From positions 10,277,724 through 10,341,723 of the forward strand of contig NC_084815.1 of NCBI RefSeq assembly GCF_963583255.1: a stretch of DNA of 64,000 nucleotides. Direction: 5' to 3'. Under the pieces are notes generated by a model. That model had not been told where the DNA came from. It saw only the letters and a list, made by a program, of their open reading frames with translations, and searched no databases. Source of the stretch: Pyrus communis. Its lineage: Eukaryota > Streptophyta > Magnoliopsida > Rosales > Rosaceae. The translations under genes and the position numbers were made by a program. This document shows positions 23,203 to 34,402 of the stretch, one piece after another (the first letter of the stretch is position 1; every line of letters begins with the position of its first letter).

Positions 23203-23880
23203 ATGGCAAACCCATCGAACCTTAGCTTAGAATTGAGTCTCAGCAGTGATACGGCCGCGCCGCGTCAAGGTAACGTATGGCGCCCTTCTTTCTTATCTTC
23301 TAACGGTCCTCTCACAGGTGAAGACTCCGTGATGCAGGACGCCACAACAGCTACAATAGTAGCTAGGAACCTCCTCACTCCAAAAGATAGTAGGCTGCTG
23401 TCAGGACGGTCCGATGAGTTGGCCGTTCAAGAGTCCCTCGCACTTAGTGTTCAGTGTGCGAGTTCTGTGTCCAACATGGGCCAACGCCTGCTTGCCCGCT
23501 CCCGTCAGGTGGAATCATTGATGGCAGAGGTGGAAAGTCTTAAACAGGAGATCAAACTGCTTAAGCATGAGAATAGAAGTTTGCACGTGCTTGCCAACAA
23601 CTATTCGACGGGCATGAAGAGGAAGCTTGATGAACTGCAAGAGTCTGAAGGTCGGATTCAAAGTGACCGTCAAAGGTTTTCGTCTTTCCTCCAGAGGCAC
23701 CTTTTTCCTGGATCATCCAGCGTTTGGCCAAGTATTGAGGCCTCGAATGCTCTATCTTCGATGCCTCTATCTCTGATGCCTTCCGCTCCTATGTCTTCTG
23801 CCCCGATGCCTTCCGTCTCGATGCCTTCCGCTTCAAGAGTTTTGCCACGTAGTGGGTCTTTAAGTAAACAACCTTTGTGA
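23203..23880 (+). CDS. Antisense cargo ORF of element F, coiled-coil protein of unknown function
   Basis: 225 codons on the strand opposite to the element. The protein has a polar N-terminus (MANPSNLSLELSLSSD) and a helical stretch from about residue 60. A clear coiled coil follows at about 95-162, with leucines at heptad spacing in VESLKQEIKLLKHENRSLHVL. The C-terminal tail of Met-Pro-Ser repeats (about 187-211) ends in a basic patch. It has no zinc finger, no protease or polymerase motif, and no signal peptide or membrane segment. The ATG chosen is the first, and the homologues in D and E start at the same residue. It resembles hypothetical proteins rather than any retroviral-type protein; I do not recognise the family. 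Antisense extra ORFs are known from several plant Ty3/Gypsy lineages, but this placement in a gutted Athila-like element is unusual. Confidence 0.72.
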   Translation: MANPSNLSLELSLSSDTAAPRQGNVWRPSFLSSNGPLTGEDSVMQDATTATIVARNLLTPKDSRLLSGRSDELAVQESLALSVQCASSVSNMGQRLLARSRQVESLMAEVESLKQEIKLLKHENRSLHVLANNYSTGMKRKLDELQESEGRIQSDRQRFSSFLQRHLFPGSSSVWPSIEASNALSSMPLSLMPSAPMSSAPMPSVSMPSASRVLPRSGSLSKQPL

Positions 23881-23908
23881 AGCCTCGCCACTTTTATTAT
23901 TATTATTA

Positions 23909-23932
23909 TTTTTTTTTTTTTTTTTTTTTTTT
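23909..23932. repeat. Homopolymer tract between the two ORFs of F
   Basis: 24 T on the plus strand, hence poly-A in the sense of element F. It sits between the end of the sense ORF and the end of the antisense ORF. Comparable runs are at 47647-47672 in D and 58205-58228 in E. Confidence 0.85.
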
Positions 23933-23945
23933 AACATAAATAAAA

Positions 23946-25034
23946 TCAAACGGCATGGAATTGGTCCTTGAATGGAAGGTGATACTTGAAGTGAACCAGC
24001 ATTGGTTTGAATTCTAATGTAGGTGCCTGATTCATAAAAAACAACAAGTTAGTATAAAATGTAATGGAATTTGAAAAAAATGACTTACTTGTTTTGTCTG
24101 ACAAGAACTCAATGACAAACACCACTCCTTTGAAAGTTTCAGGGATATTGGACTTGGCCAGATTGCAAGTGATGGTTATGACTTCTCCAATGTCATCAAA
24201 TTTAACTTCCTTGGATTTTGTGGTTTCAAGAACGTCCTCTTTGATGAATTCATGACATTCCCTACTTGTCACCTTTGAAAGGGCTTCCAAGATGTCTTTT
24301 TCACCTTCTTCTTCCTTGGAAGTCATGAATCTGCAAGGAATAGGAATACTTGTTGGAACGGGGTTAAAAATAATGAAATTTGGAACAACCATACCTGTAT
24401 TAGATGGCATAGGAGCAGTAGGTGCCTCCGGTAAAGGTGTTTCCACCCTTTCCGTGGGTTGGGTGTATTCCTCTTCCTTGTGATTTGATTTTGATGGTTG
24501 AGGGTCCGTTCCAACCTCCTTGTCACTTCTCAACATGATAGCATTGGTGTTTTCAAATTCTCCCTTCTGATTTGCAATGGTTGAACTAGGGAGTTCGCCT
24601 TGGTCTCGAAACTGTCCTACGAACTCCGCGATCTGCCCAATTTGCTTATCCAAGTGGTCCAACCTTTGTGGTGGCTGCATAGGCGTTGAATAGAACTCCT
24701 CATATGGCTGCCAATATCCTTCTTGTTGAGCCTCATTGTCTTGATTTTGTGAGCCCTGCACCAAACAAATTAATTCATTAAGCTTTTGATTATAATCTAT
24801 TGACGAACTTGAGTTTGGTTGGGCATATTGAATATGAGGTTGTGGTGGCTGCCAATATCCTCCTTGTTGAGCATTTTGAGGTTCCCACCACATAGAGTTT
24901 GAATGATCACTCCAATCCGAATTGTAAGTATTGGAAAACACGTTATTCCTTGATTGAAGATTAGATATATCAACTCTTTGCATTTGGGACCTTTCCATGA
25001 GCTGTGACAAAAGAGAAGCGTTATCAAGTGCCAT
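23946..25034 (-). CDS. Sense ORF of element F: gag/pol-linker chimera without capsid
   Basis: 362 codons from MALDNASLLSQL. The open frame extends 36 codons further upstream only by reading through the PBS, so the internal ATG at 25034 is the credible start. The N-terminal third is Q/P/W-rich, and its NTYNSDWSDH resembles the NTYNPGWRDH linker of gag. Next comes RLDHLDKQIGQIAEFVGQFRDQ, clearly related to the gag linker of A, then IMLRSDKEVGT and RFMTSKEEEGEKDILEAL, again gag-like. A middle part, roughly residues 255-310 (KEDVLETTKSKEVKFDDIGEV...), has no match in A. The C-terminus, QAPTLEFKPLPVHFKYH-like, matches the linker after protease. Capsid, CCHC knuckle and protease are all deleted. 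Function unknown. Confidence 0.65.
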   Translation of the reverse strand: MALDNASLLSQLMERSQMQRVDISNLQSRNNVFSNTYNSDWSDHSNSMWWEPQNAQQGGYWQPPQPHIQYAQPNSSSSIDYNQKLNELICLVQGSQNQDNEAQQEGYWQPYEEFYSTPMQPPQRLDHLDKQIGQIAEFVGQFRDQGELPSSTIANQKGEFENTNAIMLRSDKEVGTDPQPSKSNHKEEEYTQPTERVETPLPEAPTAPMPSNTGMVVPNFIIFNPVPTSIPIPCRFMTSKEEEGEKDILEALSKVTSRECHEFIKEDVLETTKSKEVKFDDIGEVITITCNLAKSNIPETFKGVVFVIEFLSDKTSKSFFSNSITFYTNLLFFMNQAPTLEFKPMLVHFKYHLPFKDQFHAV

Positions 25035-25123
25035 GTTGTTCTTAACAAACAAAACACAAATAAAAACTAAATCTAAAAGACAATACAGAAACAAACAATC
25101 CAAGGGATTAGCAAATTTTCTAG

Positions 25124-25141
25124 TCCCCGGCAACGGCGCCA
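25124..25141 (-). promoter_or_regulatory. Element F primer-binding site, tRNA-Asp type
   Basis: Minus strand TGGCGCCGTTGCCGGGGA, complementary to the plant tRNA-Asp 3' end, 5 bp from the 5' LTR. Confidence 0.92.
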
Positions 25142-26375
25142 AAATTTGATGCGGGATTTATACGCGCACAAATTAAACCCTCTTTTTGACAATTGTAGTA
25201 TAAGTATAAGTAGGGATCGTTCTGGACCGGGGATTAGGAGGGATTGTTAATCACTTGGATTTGACTCAAAAACGTAAAAACGTAATAATAAACTCTAAAC
25301 TAGACTCAAAGAATGTAAAACTAAACTTTAAAACACTAAGACAAACCAAAGACTCAAAATGCTTTTAAAAACACAAACTAAAATGATTTCTAACTAAATT
25401 GACATTAAAGTAAAGGGGGATTTAAGTTTATACGAAATTAAATTAAATGAACAAATTAAAACAAAATGTAAATATGAATATGATGAAAGTATGGATGAAT
25501 GGATGCTAGCCAAGGGGGTCATCTCCACATATGTTACACTTGCATAATAAAAAGATTTCCAATTACATTTCAATAAATTATGAAACTCATCACCCCGGGT
25601 TAATTAGGTCCGCTTAAATTAACCGTCAAGTTTTCCTTAAGTTAATGAATTGGATGGGTTAGCGCAACGCAATTCACAACATTCTCCAAAAGTCCTTTAC
25701 GTGAACAGCACAATAAAGATACAATCAAAGATCATTAAGCATTATGAAAACTATAAGTGTTGACGAGGCATTCGTTACTATGATGAGCATGAAACTCGTG
25801 CCAAGAATTCATTTAACGCGATTGTTTATAAGCAACCTCCACTACTTGTGAATATAAGTTCATAACGATTAGGTGAAAATCACTTATATTCTAGCGTCAT
25901 ATTCATGCATGAAAATTAAGCGCGCATTCTTAATAAACATACATAAATAAGTTATCAATCAAACGGTTAAACAAATTGAATCAACAACTTATGAAATGCA
26001 ATTAGAAGTAATCAAATCAAAATGCAAGCATAAACATATATTTCGAATCACCCCCTAGCTAAAGGGGGGTTTAGTTCCTCATACAAAACAAAGAGAATTG
26101 AAATTAAACATTGAAATCAAAGAAACGCCTAAACATTCCAACAACTCAAACTTGAATTGTATGAACGTTTAGGCCCTCTTCTCTTCCTCTTTATTGTAGC
26201 ATAAGGTCTAGGGATAGTTGGTTGGGGGAATGGAAGTGTGGAATGGAGTGGGGAGTGATGGAAATGGAAGATGGTTTTTGGATTCTAAGGGAGACTCACG
26301 GCTAAGAGAGAAAGGGATGTGTTTGTGGTGTGTTGTGTATGAAATGAGATGTTCATGAATGAATGAATGCAAGGG

Positions 26376-26383
26376 TATTTATA
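26376..26383 (-). promoter_or_regulatory. LTR TATA box of element F
   Basis: TATAAATA on the minus strand, 35 bp from the minisatellite array. Expected core promoter for the genomic RNA of F. Confidence 0.72.
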
Positions 26384-26417
26384 GGAGTAGTGGAGGGAAC
26401 ATATGGCTATGTCATTT

Positions 26418-26651
26418 GTAGGTGAAGTAGGTGGATGTTGTAGGTGAAGTAGGTGGATGTTGTAGGTGAAGTGGATGTTGTAGGTGAAGTAGGTGGATGT
26501 TGTAGGTGAAGTGGGTGGATGTTGTAGGTGAAGTAGGTGGATGTTGTAGGTGAAGTGGGTGGATGTTGTAGGTGAAGTGGGTGGATGTTGTAGGTGAAGT
26601 AGGTGGATGTTGTAGGTGAAGTGGATGTTGTAGGTGAAGTAGGTGGATGTT
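26418..26651 (-). repeat. LTR minisatellite in F (5' LTR)
   Basis: Same 22/18-bp unit array as at 19416-19649, at an exact offset of 7002 bp. Confidence 0.88.
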
Positions 26652-27136
26652 ATGTTAAGTGATAAGTGATAAGTGATATGATATGTGGTTATGATATGAT
26701 AAGTGGTTAAGTGGTGATGATAAGTGATAAGTGATTAAGTGATATGATATGTGGTGATGATAAGTGATAAGTGCATGTGGGTTAACTAATGAAGGAAATG
26801 CATGTTCAATGACAATGTGTTAGAATGGATGTGTGTTATGCATGGCATGATTGGGATTAGGAAAGGTTTAAATGTCCTAAAACTAAAGAGAACAAGGTTC
26901 CAACACTTTGGCTCCAATTAGGTCTTCAATTTCGTCCAACACTTTGGCTTCAAGCATAAGCTATCCGTCCTTAGCCCAAAAGTGCTCCAAAAGTCTCCAA
27001 AATGCATCTTTTTGCTCCTTTAGCCCTTTGGACCTACAAACACACGAAAATAGCTTAAAGTACTAAAATAACTAAAGAAACATAACGTAAATGTACGAGA
27101 ACAAGCTATTTAAGTCGCATGAATATGCTCCTATCA

Positions 27137-29909
27137 CATATTCATGCGACTTAAATGGCTTGTTCTCGTGCATTTACGTTATGTTTCTTTAGTTATTTTA
27201 GTCCTTTAAGCTATTTTCGTGTGTTTGTAGGTCCAAAGGGCTAAAGGAGCAAAAAGATGCATTTTGGAGACTTTTGGAGCACTTTTGGGCTAAGGATGGA
27301 TAGCTTATGCTTGGCGCCAAAATGTTGGACGAAATTGAAGACCAAAGTGTTGGAACTTTGTTCCCTTTAGTTTTAGGACATTTAAACCTTTCCAATTCCC
27401 TTATGTCGTGCATCTCCACCTTTCTCCCAAAACCATACACATGCATCCATTATTCATTCCCTCACATGCTCCCATTACTTATCATCACCACTTATCACTT
27501 ATCATAACCACATATCATATCACTTATCATTCACCACTTATCACTTATCATATCATTCACCACTTATCATTCATCACTTATCATTCACCACTTATCATTC
27601 ATCAAACACATGCATTCACATGTTTTCACAATCCAACTCACATGCACATTCATCCACCTTTCTCCCTAAAACCGTGCACATGCAAACACATTCACCCACA
27701 TGCATTTCCACCCACATGCTATCCCATTTCAGATTGTCATTTCCCCTTTAATCAACACATGCATCCCCTCACCAAGAAATCATTCATTCCACATGCAATC
27801 AGAAAATCCACTTCATTGCACATGCATTCCTTTAATTCACATGCATTCCATCTTTTAATATTAATCACATGCACATTCACCTTAATCATTCACATAGCTT
27901 TAATTCACATGCAAACACATTGCATTACCATTCACCACCAGAAAATCACCATCATTGCCGTGAGTTTCATACACTTTCCAGCCATTCCACATGCCATTGT
28001 CATTCCACTTCATTTCACCTTGCATTTTCAGATTATTCCTTCATCATTGCACCACACATTCATTGCACATGCTTTCACATTCAACATTCCAGAAATCCTC
28101 TCAAAACCGTGCATTCCCTTTCATTTCTGTCAACACACATGCAATTCCAGATTTCACATGCACACACAAACATTAGCACATGCAACCTAGCTGTCATGTT
28201 CCCCCCATTTCACCTATAAATACTCATTCATTCATTCTCATTCATACACAATTCATTTCACAACAGAAATTGGTCCCTTGGGGCCGTGCCCTTCACAAAG
28301 TCCATCCATTCCATTCATACACTTCATCCATTGCAGAAATGTAGACCATAAACCCCCCTTTGTGCCGTGACTCTCCCCTACAAATCCAAACACCATCCTT
28401 CCATTCCTCCACCACTACCCAAACCATTCACACCACCAAACTATCCTTAGACCTTGTGCTACAACGAAGAGGAAGATAAGAGTGCCTAAACGTTCATACA
28501 ATTCAAGTTTGAGTTGTTGGAATGTTTAGGTGTTTCTTTGATTTCAATGTTTAATTTCAATGCTCTTTGTTTTGTACGAATGAGGAATGGAAGATAAGAG
28601 GGCCTAAACGTTCATACAATTCAAGTTTGAGTTGTTGGAATGTTTAGGTGTTTCTTTGATTCTCTTTGTTTTGTACCATGAGGAACTAAACCCCCCTTGG
28701 TTAGGGGGTGATTCGAATACATGTTTATGCTTGCATTTTGATTTGAATACTTCTAATTGCGTTTCATAAGTTGTGGATTCAATTTGTTTAACCGTTTGAT
28801 TGATAACTTATTTATGTATGTTTATTGAGAATGCGCGCTTAATTTTCATGCATGAATATGACGCTAGAATATAAGTAAGTTTCACCTAATCGTTATGAAC
28901 TTATATTCACAAGTAGTGGAGGTTGCTTATAAACAATCGCGTTAAACAAATTCTTGGCATAAGTTTCATGCAATCCATAGTAACGAATGCCTCGTCAACA
29001 CTTATAATTTTCATAGAGCGTAATGATTCTTGCTTGTATCTCTTCTATGCATTCATGTTGAGGACTTGTGGGGAATGTTTTGAATTGTTGTATGCGCTAA
29101 CCCATCCAATTCAATAACGTTAGGAAGATTTGAAGGTTAATTAGTGCATCACGGTTAACCCGGGGTGTTGAGTTTCATGGTTTATTGAAATGCAATTGGA
29201 AATCATTTTATTATGCAAGTATAACATGTATGGAGATGAACCCCTTAGCCATTCTATCATCCATTCATTCCATTCCATCAAATTCGTTTTACAATCAGTT
29301 TAGTTTATTAACTTGTTTTGTTATTTCAATTCTCGTCAATTTAAAACCCCCCTTTACTTTCTTGTTCTTTAGTGTTTAGAATTTGTTTAGTTTATGTTTT
29401 AAAGTGTTTTGATTCAATTTTATTTCCCAATTTCGTCCAAATTCACCAAAGTGCTCAAAACTGCCCAGAAAGTGATTTTAAGGCAGTTTTGAGTGTTTTG
29501 GGTGATGTTTGAGTCTTTTGGTTTGTTTTAATGTTTTAAGTGTTTAGTTTTACATTCTTTGAGTTAGTTTAGTGTTTTATATTGTGTTTTTACGTTCTTG
29601 AGTCAAGTTATTACTTAATTTCGTCCAAATTTGTGTTTGTGCTCAAATCTGCCCAGAAAGTGGTTTTTAGGCAGATTTGAGTGTGTTTGTGTTGTTTTGA
29701 GTCTTTTGGTTTGTCTTAGTGTTTTAAAGTTTAGTTTTGCATTCTTTGAGTCTAGTATAGTGTTTCATATTGTTATTTTATGTTTTTGAGTCAAATCCAA
29801 GTGGTTAACAATCCCTCCTAATCCCCGGTCTAGAACGATCCCTACTTATACATATACTACAATTTGACGAAAAGAGGGTTTAATTTGTGCGCGTATAATT
29901 CTCGCATCA
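27137..29909 (+). repeat. Remainder of solo LTR S1
   Basis: Resumes after F with the duplicated CATAT and continues TCATGCGACTTAAATGG to CTCGCATCA at 29909. It includes a TTATCAC-repeat and CATGCA-rich U3 (27470-28195), a TATA box at 28215-28222 and duplicated hairpins. No gene; open frames here are low-complexity His/Ser-rich shadows of the CATGCA repeats. Confidence 0.88.
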
Positions 29910-29914
29910 GTCCA
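29910..29914. repeat. Target-site duplication of S1, right copy
   Basis: GTCCA, matching 18126-18130. Confidence 0.88.
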
Positions 29915-31945
29915 CCCTATTGCCGTCTTGTGCTCTTTGAGAACCCTCACCAACTTCTCCTCCTCTTGTGCCGTGAGTGATGAAGCTATAATGACGGGCA
30001 ATGTGTCTTGCTCGCCCAAAAGCACATACTTCAAGTGATTTGGCAACGGTTTGAGCTCGAGTGTAGGTGGTTGTTCTATAGAAGGAAGCAACTTATCAGT
30101 CGAAATTGGGATTGAAATTGAACTAGGGAACTTACCTTGGAGCCGTGGCAATGACTCTAGGGCTGCCACGGTCTCAATTACATCTTCATCAAAGGCCACG
30201 GCATGGGTGTTCAATTGTGTGCCGTGGTTTGTTATGGTGACATCCATGTGATCCTTCATTTCGATGCCATTTGTAATGACTGTTTCAAGTGCATCGCCAT
30301 GTAATTGATCAAGGTGTGCCTGCGCCAAAGAATCAAGAATATCAATAGAGAAACATGAGTGATCATCATTAGGAAATCTCATAGTTTCAGAAATATTAAA
30401 ATCAATCACTTCCCCATCGAATTCCATTGTTAAAGTGCCTTTAAACACGTCTATCTTAGTTCGGGCCGTCTTCATGAATGGCCTCCCAAGAAGAATCGGC
30501 AAGGATGGAGCATGGGTGGTTTCCTCCATTTCAAGGACATAGAAATCCGCCGGGAAGATCAAATCATTCACCTGCACTAAGACATCTTCCAATACGCCCT
30601 TTGGATAGGCATTAGATCTATCGGCCAACTGAATAACCACACCATCATTTTTTAATTCGCCAAGGTTCATTGAAGCATAAATAGAGTATGGCATGACGTT
30701 AATTGAAGCTCCTAAGTCTAACATAGCATGTTCGAACTTAGTTTGACCAATAATACAAGGGATTGTAAAGCTACCTGGATCTTTGCACTTTGGTGGTAAC
30801 TTTCTTTGTAGAATAGCGGAAACGTTCTCACTTACCCTTACTACCTCTTTATGTGACGCCCTCTTCCTTGTAGTGCACAATTCCTTCAAGAACTTAGCGT
30901 ATTTGGGCACTTGCTTTATGGCATCTAGGAGCGGGATATTGACTTGAACTTTCCTAAACGTCTCAAGAATGTCCTTCTCATGCTCCTCCTTCTTTGTTTG
31001 CCTAAACCTGCCAGGAAAGGGCACGTTTAGTGGAATAGAACTTGACAAAGTCGAATTTGGACTTACCTTAGGCGTGTTGGACGGTTTTGGCACAATAGGA
31101 GGCTGCGGCAACATGTCCTCTTCTTGACTTGTTTTGGATGGCCTTGAGGTGGTTCCGACCTCCTTACCACTTCTCAACATGATTGCCTTGGCAGATTCGC
31201 ACCCTCCCCTTGGATTGACAATGGTTGAGCTAGGGAGCTTGCCTTTGTCTCGGAATTGTCCTACAAATTCCGCAATCTGCCCAATTTGTTTCTCCAAGTG
31301 ATCCACCCTTTTGTCTTGGTTTTGCATGGCTTTGGTTTGATCCTCTTGTCCCTGAGACAAATTGGTAAGTAATTTAAGAAGTGTTTCATTGCCCAACGAC
31401 GTACCTTGATTGTTTTGGGCAGGTTGTGCTTGGTTTGGATTGGGGCCGAATGGCTTGGTGTAGATCCCCGGGGGTTGTTGTCTAAAGCCTCCTTGTTGTT
31501 GAGGTTGTTGAGGTTCCCTCCACTTGAAGTTTGGATGGTCTCTCCAACCCGGATTGTATGTGTTGGAATATGGATCATTCCTTGGTTGATTGTGGCTCGG
31601 AAATTCAATGGCATTTGCACTCTCCCATCCCCCATTCTCAATCAATTGAGGGCATTTTTCCGAAGGGTGTCCTTGGATAGAACATACACCACATACAATC
31701 GGTCCTTGTATCTTCATTCCTTCGGCCATCTGAGACACAATAGAAGTAAGATTAGCTATCTGAGATTGAATATCGGATTGAGAACTTACCTCATTCAAGT
31801 GTTGCCGTGGGTTGTCCCTTTGCCCAAGTCCTTCATATTGTTGTGCATTTAGAGCACGGTTTGCAATTAGGGTCTTGCCCGACATAGGAGTTTTGTCCAC
31901 CAATGCACCTCCCGCCGAAGCATCGAGCATTTGCCTTTCAATGGG
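29910..31945 (-). pseudogene. gag-protease part of element A, 5'-truncated and cut by S1
   Basis: Open frame from 31945 (P-I-E-R-Q before the first internal Met at 31930) to the S1 junction. It holds a single CCHC knuckle (C80, C83, H88, C93 counted from that Met; CGVCSIQGHPSEKC) and a Q/P/N-rich linker. A conserved RVDHLEKQIGQIAEFVGQFRD segment follows, then an aspartic-protease domain with DLGASI at about 405-410. It ends with LKEHKTAIGWT, the entry to RT. It is one continuous gag-pro-pol frame, as usual in Athila. By comparison with element C, 235 N-terminal residues including the capsid are missing. Translation would run on into S1 and stop near 29846. Confidence 0.93.
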
Positions 31946-34397
31946 AAATAATTAAACACACAAATTAAACCCTATGGATGACAATTGTAGTAAATGAGCA
32001 AATAGGGATCGTTCTAGACCGGGGATTAACTAGGGATGCTAATCAATGTGAAATTGACTCAAAAACGTAAGAACACAATATAAAACACTTACTAGACTCA
32101 AAGAATGCAAAACTAAACTTCAAAACACTAAAACAAACCAAAAGACTCAAACATCACCCAAAACACTCAAAACTGCCTTAAAAACACTTTCTGGGCAGTT
32201 TTGGACACTTTGGTGAATTTGGACGAATTTGTGTAACAAATTGAATCAAAACACTTAAAAACACAAACTAAGACACTTTCTAACTAAGTTGGACACTAAA
32301 GTAAAGGGGGATTAAGGTTTTGACGAAATTAAATTAAATAAAACAAGTTAATAAACTAGGCAGATTGTATAAACGGATTTGAGAAACAAGATGATGGATG
32401 GATTAGTTAGAGGTCCATTCTCCACACATGACACATTTATATATGAATCGATTCTCCAATTGCTTTTCATTATCTATGATGCTCAACACCCCAAGTTAAC
32501 CGTGATGCACTAATTAACTCTCAAATTTTCCTTATGTTATTGAATTGGATGCATGCGACAATTCAAATCATTCTCCAATGGTTCTCAACATGAATGCATA
32601 GAAGAGATACAATGAGAGATCATTATGCTCTATGAGAATTATAAGTGTTGACGAGGCAATTGTAACTATGAATGCATGATACTCTTGCCAAGAATTCAAT
32701 TAACGCGGTTGTGACTAACAACCTTCACTACTCATGTTTATAAACTTGTGACGATTAGGTGAAACTCGTTTATAAACTAGCATCCAGTTTATGCATGAAG
32801 ACTAAGTATGCATCCCTAATCAACATACAAAAACAAGTTTTTAATAAACATGATAATTGAATTGCAATCATAACTTAACAAATCACAATTGGAATAAATC
32901 AATTCATATTTCAAACATGTTCATGGCTTCAAATTTTCCCCTAACTAATTAGGGGTTTAGCCACTCATGATTACAACAAACTTAGATAGTAATAACAAGG
33001 TAAACATTGAAAACAAGAACGAAGAACACCTAAAAATTCCAACAACTCAATCTTGAATTGTATGAACGTTTAGGCCTCTTCTCCTTTAGTTGCTGCAGCA
33101 CAAGGGGTTTTGGTGAGTTTTGGGGGTTATGGATGATGTAGAATGATGTGTTTAGGGTAGGGATGGATGTAGGGGAAGGCAAGGAGTGTTTTTGGGCAGA
33201 AAATATGAAGAATGGTGAAGTATGGCTGTGTTAGAGAGAGAGCATGAATTTCTGGCGTGAATGGATGTGTATATGAGATGGTTTTCTGAATATGGAAGAG
33301 TGAATGAGAATGAATGCAATGGATGCTTATTTATAGGTGAAATGGGGGGAACATGACAGCTAGGAACTTGGTGGAAATCTGAAATGGTGATGGGAGATGC
33401 ATGTGGCTGATTTGTGCATGTGATTAAAGGGTGGGAGTGCATGTGCTTTGACAGAAATGAAAGGGTGCATGTGGGTGAATGTGTGGCTGATTTGTGGTGC
33501 AATGATGAAGTGAATGTGATTGTGGAAATGCATGTGGAGTGTGCTGAAATATGTTGATGTGCAATGATGAATTGGGATGGCTGAAAATCTGGAGTGGGAA
33601 TTTGAATGATTAAGTGGCTGAATTGGATTAAAGAATGGGAGTGCATGTGGCTGCAATGGATTAAAGAAAGGGGGAAGTGCATGTTCTGAAATGATGGTGT
33701 GGAATGGTGGAAAGCCACGGCAAGGGATGTATTTTCTGAATGAATGAAGGCAAGTTGTGTGGAAGGGTGATTAGGAATGCATGTGGGTGTTTTGGTGACT
33801 GAAATGATGAAGTGGGATGGATATGTGGCTGCAATGATGAATTGGGAGAGCATGTGGGTGGAAATGCATGTGGGTGAATGTGTGGCTGCATGGTTGAATG
33901 ATTAAAGGTGCATGTGGGTTGGAAATGCATGTGGAGTGGCTGGAATGAAGTGTGTATAAAAGGCTAGAATCTGATTCAAAGAGAATGGCATTTGTTTTGA
34001 ACTTTGTTTCCTCATTTTCCACCTCCAAATCAGGTTTTCATTACTTTAAAATATGGCTGAGAGGATGACAAACAAGGTAAGTATTTAAGGTAAGTTAAAT
34101 GGCTCAAATCTGATGTAAATGGTATTTCCACATATGGCATGTGTTTTGAGCGTTTTTTTTTTCTTGTTTTCACAGCTTGCAAATCAGGTCACAAAGCCCT
34201 TCCTTTTGCTCCAAACATAAGCTATCCATTCCAAGTCCAATTTTGCTCCAAAATGCTCCAAAATGCATCTTTTTGCTTCCTTAGCCATATGAACCTAAAA
34301 ACACACGAAAATGGCTTAAACAACTAAAACAACTATGAATTAACAATATAAATGCACGAAAACAAGCTAAGTAAGTCGCCTAAATATGCTCCTATCA
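31946..34397 (-). repeat. Element A 5' LTR, lacking its PBS-proximal end
   Basis: About 2450 bp, nearly identical to 11012-13463. The few differences seen include GGCTGC for GGCTAC near 33830, an extra ATGCTCCAAA near 34253, and a 3-bp gap near 32550. The first 8 or so bases (TGATGCGA) are lost in a deletion that joins the LTR directly to gag. TATAAATA on the minus strand at 33328-33335. Confidence 0.88.
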
Positions 34398-34402
34398 CTT
34401 AT
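34398..34402. repeat. Target-site duplication of element A, right copy
   Basis: CTTAT, matching 11007-11011. Confidence 0.88.

Larger units (their letters stand above)
18145..27136 (-). mobile_element. Element F: intact-ended non-autonomous Athila-like element with antisense cargo ORF
   Basis: 8992 bp with two LTRs of exactly 1990 bp that look identical by eye, a CATAT duplication, a PBS (25124-25141) and a PPT (20139-20149). In element order: 5' LTR, PBS, sense ORF of gag/pol-linker origin (25034 to 23946), T/A homopolymer (23909-23932), antisense ORF (23203-23880), its G-box-containing upstream region, post-pol UTR, PPT, 3' LTR. It has no capsid, zinc knuckle, protease, RT, RNase H or integrase. 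The perfect ends and LTR identity imply recent mobilisation in trans. Confidence 0.93.
25147..27136 (-). repeat. Element F 5' LTR
   Basis: 1990 bp, by eye identical to the 3' LTR at 18145-20134. Minus-strand TATAAATA at 26376-26383; minisatellite at 26418-26651. Confidence 0.92.
18131..29909 (+). mobile_element. Solo LTR S1 in the pol gene of element A, split by element F
   Basis: The first 14 bp, TGATAGGAGCATAT, lie at 18131-18144. The remainder resumes at 27142 (after the F duplication CATAT) and runs to CTCGCATCA at 29909, giving about 2.78 kb of LTR. GTCCA flanks both ends. There is no internal region, so it arose by LTR-LTR recombination of a plus-strand element that had inserted in A. 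It carries a CATGCA-rich U3 and a TATA box at 28215-28222. Duplicated CCTAAAC hairpins and both CTGCCC stem-loops follow. Confidence 0.9.
11012..34397 (-). mobile_element. Element A: Athila-like Ty3/Gypsy element, coding but defective, with nested insertions
   Basis: In element order (right to left): 5' LTR 31946-34397, gag-protease 29910-31945, RT 17213-18130, RNase H-integrase 15374-17212, post-pol UTR 13464-15373, 3' LTR 11012-13463. Solo LTR S1 with element F inside it splits pol at a GTCCA duplication. The two LTRs differ at only a few positions, so A is itself rather young. It cannot be autonomous: it lacks the PBS and the first 235 gag residues, and it has an in-frame stop between RT and RNase H. 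There is no env-like ORF in the 1.9 kb after pol. Confidence 0.92.

Noticed and set aside
23909..23932. Poly-A tail of a processed retrogene for the antisense ORF
   Set aside because: The tract lies at the 3' end of the antisense ORF but is poly-T in its sense strand, the wrong polarity for a retrocopied mRNA tail.
27408..28219. Open frames rich in His, Ser, Thr and Pro (also 6403-7433, 9797-10557, 12229-13105, 33152-34028, 37222-37755)
   Set aside because: They are translations of CATGCA/CATTCA-rich LTR U3, differ between copies, have no domain and overlap each other in several frames.
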